Position numbers and translations under genes: made by a program. The notes under the pieces are model-generated. The model was not told where the DNA came from and ran no database searches. It worked only from the letters and a program-made list of their open reading frames with translations. A stretch of DNA of 6,772 bases from Caldivirga sp. UBA161. GTDB taxonomy: Archaea; Thermoproteota; Thermoprotei; Thermoproteales; Thermocladiaceae. Of this stretch, positions 5,320-6,772 are shown piece by piece (positions within the stretch are counted from its first letter, which is position 1; the number at the start of each line of letters is the position of its first letter). The stretch is from the NCBI RefSeq assembly GCF_002506515.1, contig NZ_DAXS01000054.1:204-6975 (forward strand), given 5' to 3'.

Positions 5320-6561
5320 TTACGCATTCTCTTCATTTATTTGCTCAAGAGGCTTAAATGCTGTTTCTAAGCCTCTATTATACCATTCTAATGCTGCCAC
5401 TAGGCCTAAGCCCCATAATCCAGCATTATAGAGTAAGTACTCATTTAACGTGAAGCCTGCTGTAAAGAATATTGAGGCGATGTATATTACGTATGCTGAA
5501 GCCCTAACTGCAGCAATGCCCATTGACCTAACCCTTGTTGGGAATAATTCAGGCTCAAGAATGACCCTGGCAGCCCAACCCAGCTCCCCAAATACACCAT
5601 TTATAAGTAATAAAGTTAAGAATACTATTAAATTATGCGGCATTACTAATACTTGAGGTATAAGCGCAAGCATTGTAATGAATCCACCTAAATATGCTAT
5701 TAATGTGAAAGGCTTCACACTAATCTTCTTAAACATGAGGATGCCGATAATGCCGCCTAGGGTTTCACCAATATTATATAGTAGCACTATCCAGGACGTC
5801 AACCGTGGGAACAGGTAAGGCCCCATTACTAGGGCTAGTAGGGCATATGTAAGTACTATTGTTATTGCCAATGACACTAGGACGAATAACCTTAACCTTA
5901 GGTTACTTAGATTAATCGGATTAATTGATTTAATGTGTTTAAACAGCATCCAGCGGTAGGATTCAGGAATCATTAGCCTAGTCACTAGCATAATAGTTAA
6001 GGCTACCCCAATTGTGATTGCGAAGAACTCCCTCTGAAGTGTAATAGTCATGCCTGTAGCTAATGTTAAGGCTGCGGCTACTGCAGCACCCAAGTTAGCT
6101 ACATTGGTTACACCTATAAGCACCTCCTCCCTCCTCTTGATTGGCATCATTTCAGCTAAGTAAGCTAATGCAGTGGGTTCTTCACCTCCAAGGCCAAACT
6201 CCGCAAGCGCTATCCCAATAATTAAAGAATACGCATTATTAGCGAGCAATACTAGTAATATACCTATGCTGTAGAGAGCAAATGTAAGGATGAATGTATA
6301 CTTCCTACCATATGCGTCTGAGAGCCTACCTATTGTTAAATTACCCACCGTTAAGGCTACTGGAGCTGAGAGTAAAATGTACTCAATCATGCCTTTAGGC
6401 ACAAACGGCCACTGAGTCGTTAAGGGGGCTAAAGCTAATAGAATCCCCCATAGAAACATACCCAATGAGGCTGATGCTATAATTAGCCACTGATGCTTAC
6501 TTAAACCACCTGCATCTAAGGTTTTAATAACATCCCAATCCAATTGCCTTGGTTTATTCAT
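5320..6561 (-). CDS. Major facilitator superfamily transporter, sugar-porter/aromatic-acid-porter-like
   Basis: A 413-residue integral membrane protein, the usual MFS size, with about 12 hydrophobic segments in two halves separated by a short charged loop (roughly 204-223). Motifs: GRLSDAYGRK (78-87) is the MFS motif A between helices 2 and 3. GLGGEEPTALAYLAEMMP (123-140) followed by KRRE matches the helix 4 region of sugar and organic-acid porters. PESYRW (198-203) is the PESPRW-type signature at the end of helix 6. ELFPTRVRS (337-345) is the matching C-half signature before helix 11. Acidic residues in membrane-embedded positions (E121, E127, E128, E265, E325, E335) could couple transport to protons. 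The substrate is probably a sugar or an organic/aromatic acid, but it cannot be fixed from sequence. No substrate pathway genes are adjacent. The start is supported by a TATA box 27 bases upstream. Confidence 0.9.
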   Translation of the reverse strand: MNKPRQLDWDVIKTLDAGGLSKHQWLIIASASLGMFLWGILLALAPLTTQWPFVPKGMIEYILLSAPVALTVGNLTIGRLSDAYGRKYTFILTFALYSIGILLVLLANNAYSLIIGIALAEFGLGGEEPTALAYLAEMMPIKRREEVLIGVTNVANLGAAVAAALTLATGMTITLQREFFAITIGVALTIMLVTRLMIPESYRWMLFKHIKSINPINLSNLRLRLFVLVSLAITIVLTYALLALVMGPYLFPRLTSWIVLLYNIGETLGGIIGILMFKKISVKPFTLIAYLGGFITMLALIPQVLVMPHNLIVFLTLLLINGVFGELGWAARVILEPELFPTRVRSMGIAAVRASAYVIYIASIFFTAGFTLNEYLLYNAGLWGLGLVAALEWYNRGLETAFKPLEQINEENA

Positions 6562-6562
6562 A

Positions 6563-6583
6563 AGTTATTGGTTATCAATAACT
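6563..6583. promoter_or_regulatory. Perfect inverted repeat at the transporter start, candidate operator
   Basis: AGTTATTG and CAATAACT form perfect 8-base arms around a 5-base spacer (GTTAT). The element fills the space between the transporter TATA box (6584-6593) and its start codon (6559-6561), covering the predicted transcription start. That is the typical position for a dimeric winged-helix or ribbon-helix-helix repressor to block RNA polymerase. The hairpin would hardly be transcribed if the message is leaderless, so a DNA-level site is more likely than an RNA structure. Confidence 0.5.
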
Positions 6584-6593
6584 AATTTATAAA
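6584..6593 (-). promoter_or_regulatory. TATA box of the MFS transporter gene
   Basis: On the minus strand this reads GTTTATAAAT, identical to the box before the PaREP1 gene. It is centred about 27 bases upstream of the ATG at 6561, giving a leaderless transcript. It abuts the inverted repeat at 6563-6583. Confidence 0.65.
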
Positions 6594-6673
6594 CATTACA
6601 GTTTAATTCAAGTGAAGTGAATCATGGACTTAAATTCCCAAATCACCCAACATAATGATAAAGCTAAGGGTTA

Positions 6674-6687
6674 GGAAGCTGGAAGCT
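6674..6687 (+). repeat. Tandem 7-base direct repeat in the intergenic region
   Basis: GGAAGCT occurs twice head to tail (6674-6680 and 6681-6687). It lies just before an AT-rich TATA-like stretch (6688-6698) and about 30 bases before the TATA box proposed for the gene starting at 6750. It could be a regulator site or chance. The interval 6562-6749 otherwise holds no gene that I can support. Confidence 0.3.
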
Positions 6688-6717
6688 ATTTATTTAAAGT
6701 ATTACCATTAACGTAAA

Positions 6718-6727
6718 TTATTTAAAT
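6718..6727 (+). promoter_or_regulatory. TATA box for the gene entering at the right edge
   Basis: TTATTTAAAT is centred about 27 bases before the ATG at 6750, the same geometry as the other promoters in the window. A second TATA-like stretch at 6688-6698 has no start codon at the matching distance. Confidence 0.5.
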
Positions 6728-6749
6728 CCCTAAATGGAAAAATATTGGT

Positions 6750-6772
6750 ATGGTTGATGGTTTGCTTTTGGC
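6750..6772 (+). CDS. Start of an unidentified gene (partial, 5' end only)
   Basis: The ATG at 6750 opens a frame reading MVDGLLL to the window edge and sits at the leaderless distance from a good TATA box. The earlier ATG at 6734 runs only seven codons to a stop, so it is not the start. With seven residues visible nothing can be said of function, and the gene itself is supported mainly by promoter spacing. Confidence 0.45.

Noticed and set aside
5450..5656. Open frame of 68 codons on the plus strand
   Set aside because: It is antisense to the transporter's last helices and shows no protein features of its own.
6624..6674. Small frame MDLNSQITQHNDKAKG in the right intergenic region
   Set aside because: It has only 16 codons, no TATA box at leaderless distance and no Shine-Dalgarno sequence; length and composition are within chance.

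Overview
The window looks like chromosome of a hyperthermophilic crenarchaeon, most likely a Thermoproteales member near Caldivirga or Vulcanisaeta. This is inferred from a PaREP1-family gene (a paralogous family typical of Pyrobaculum and relatives), AGG/TTA-rich codon use, moderate A+T content, and AT-rich TATA boxes about 25-28 bases upstream of nearly every start codon, which implies leaderless transcripts. I see no rRNA, tRNA, CRISPR array, IS element or integrase.

Layout. 1-698 (-) is the 5' part of a gene for a membrane-anchored extracellular protein that looks like a TIM-barrel glycosidase; it runs off the left edge. A 133-base divergent promoter region separates it from a KaiC-like RecA-fold ATPase (832-1686, +). 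Next come a PaREP1 protein (1751-2257, +) and a Rossmann-fold epimerase/dehydratase-like protein (2323-3273, +). The stop codon of the latter overlaps, tail to tail, the stop codon of a minus-strand gene (3270-4388). A 143-base divergent promoter region leads to a short-chain dehydrogenase (4532-5299, +). That gene converges on an MFS transporter (5320-6561, -). A new plus-strand reading frame probably starts at 6750 and leaves the window after 7 codons.

The highlight is 3270-4388: one polypeptide carrying an N-terminal two-helix encapsulated-ferritin-type domain (E32, E62, H65), a Gly/Pro/Ser/Asn-rich tether, and a C-terminal HK97-fold encapsulin shell domain. This is the architecture of the Pyrococcus furiosus 'virus-like particle', a self-loading iron-storage nanocompartment. 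Other points worth a look are an SDR whose catalytic serine position is alanine, a perfect 8-bp-arm inverted repeat between the TATA box and start codon of the transporter gene, and an epimerase-like protein with an altered glycine motif.

The genes do not form an obvious pathway. Each appears to have its own promoter, so shared function should not be read from their adjacency.
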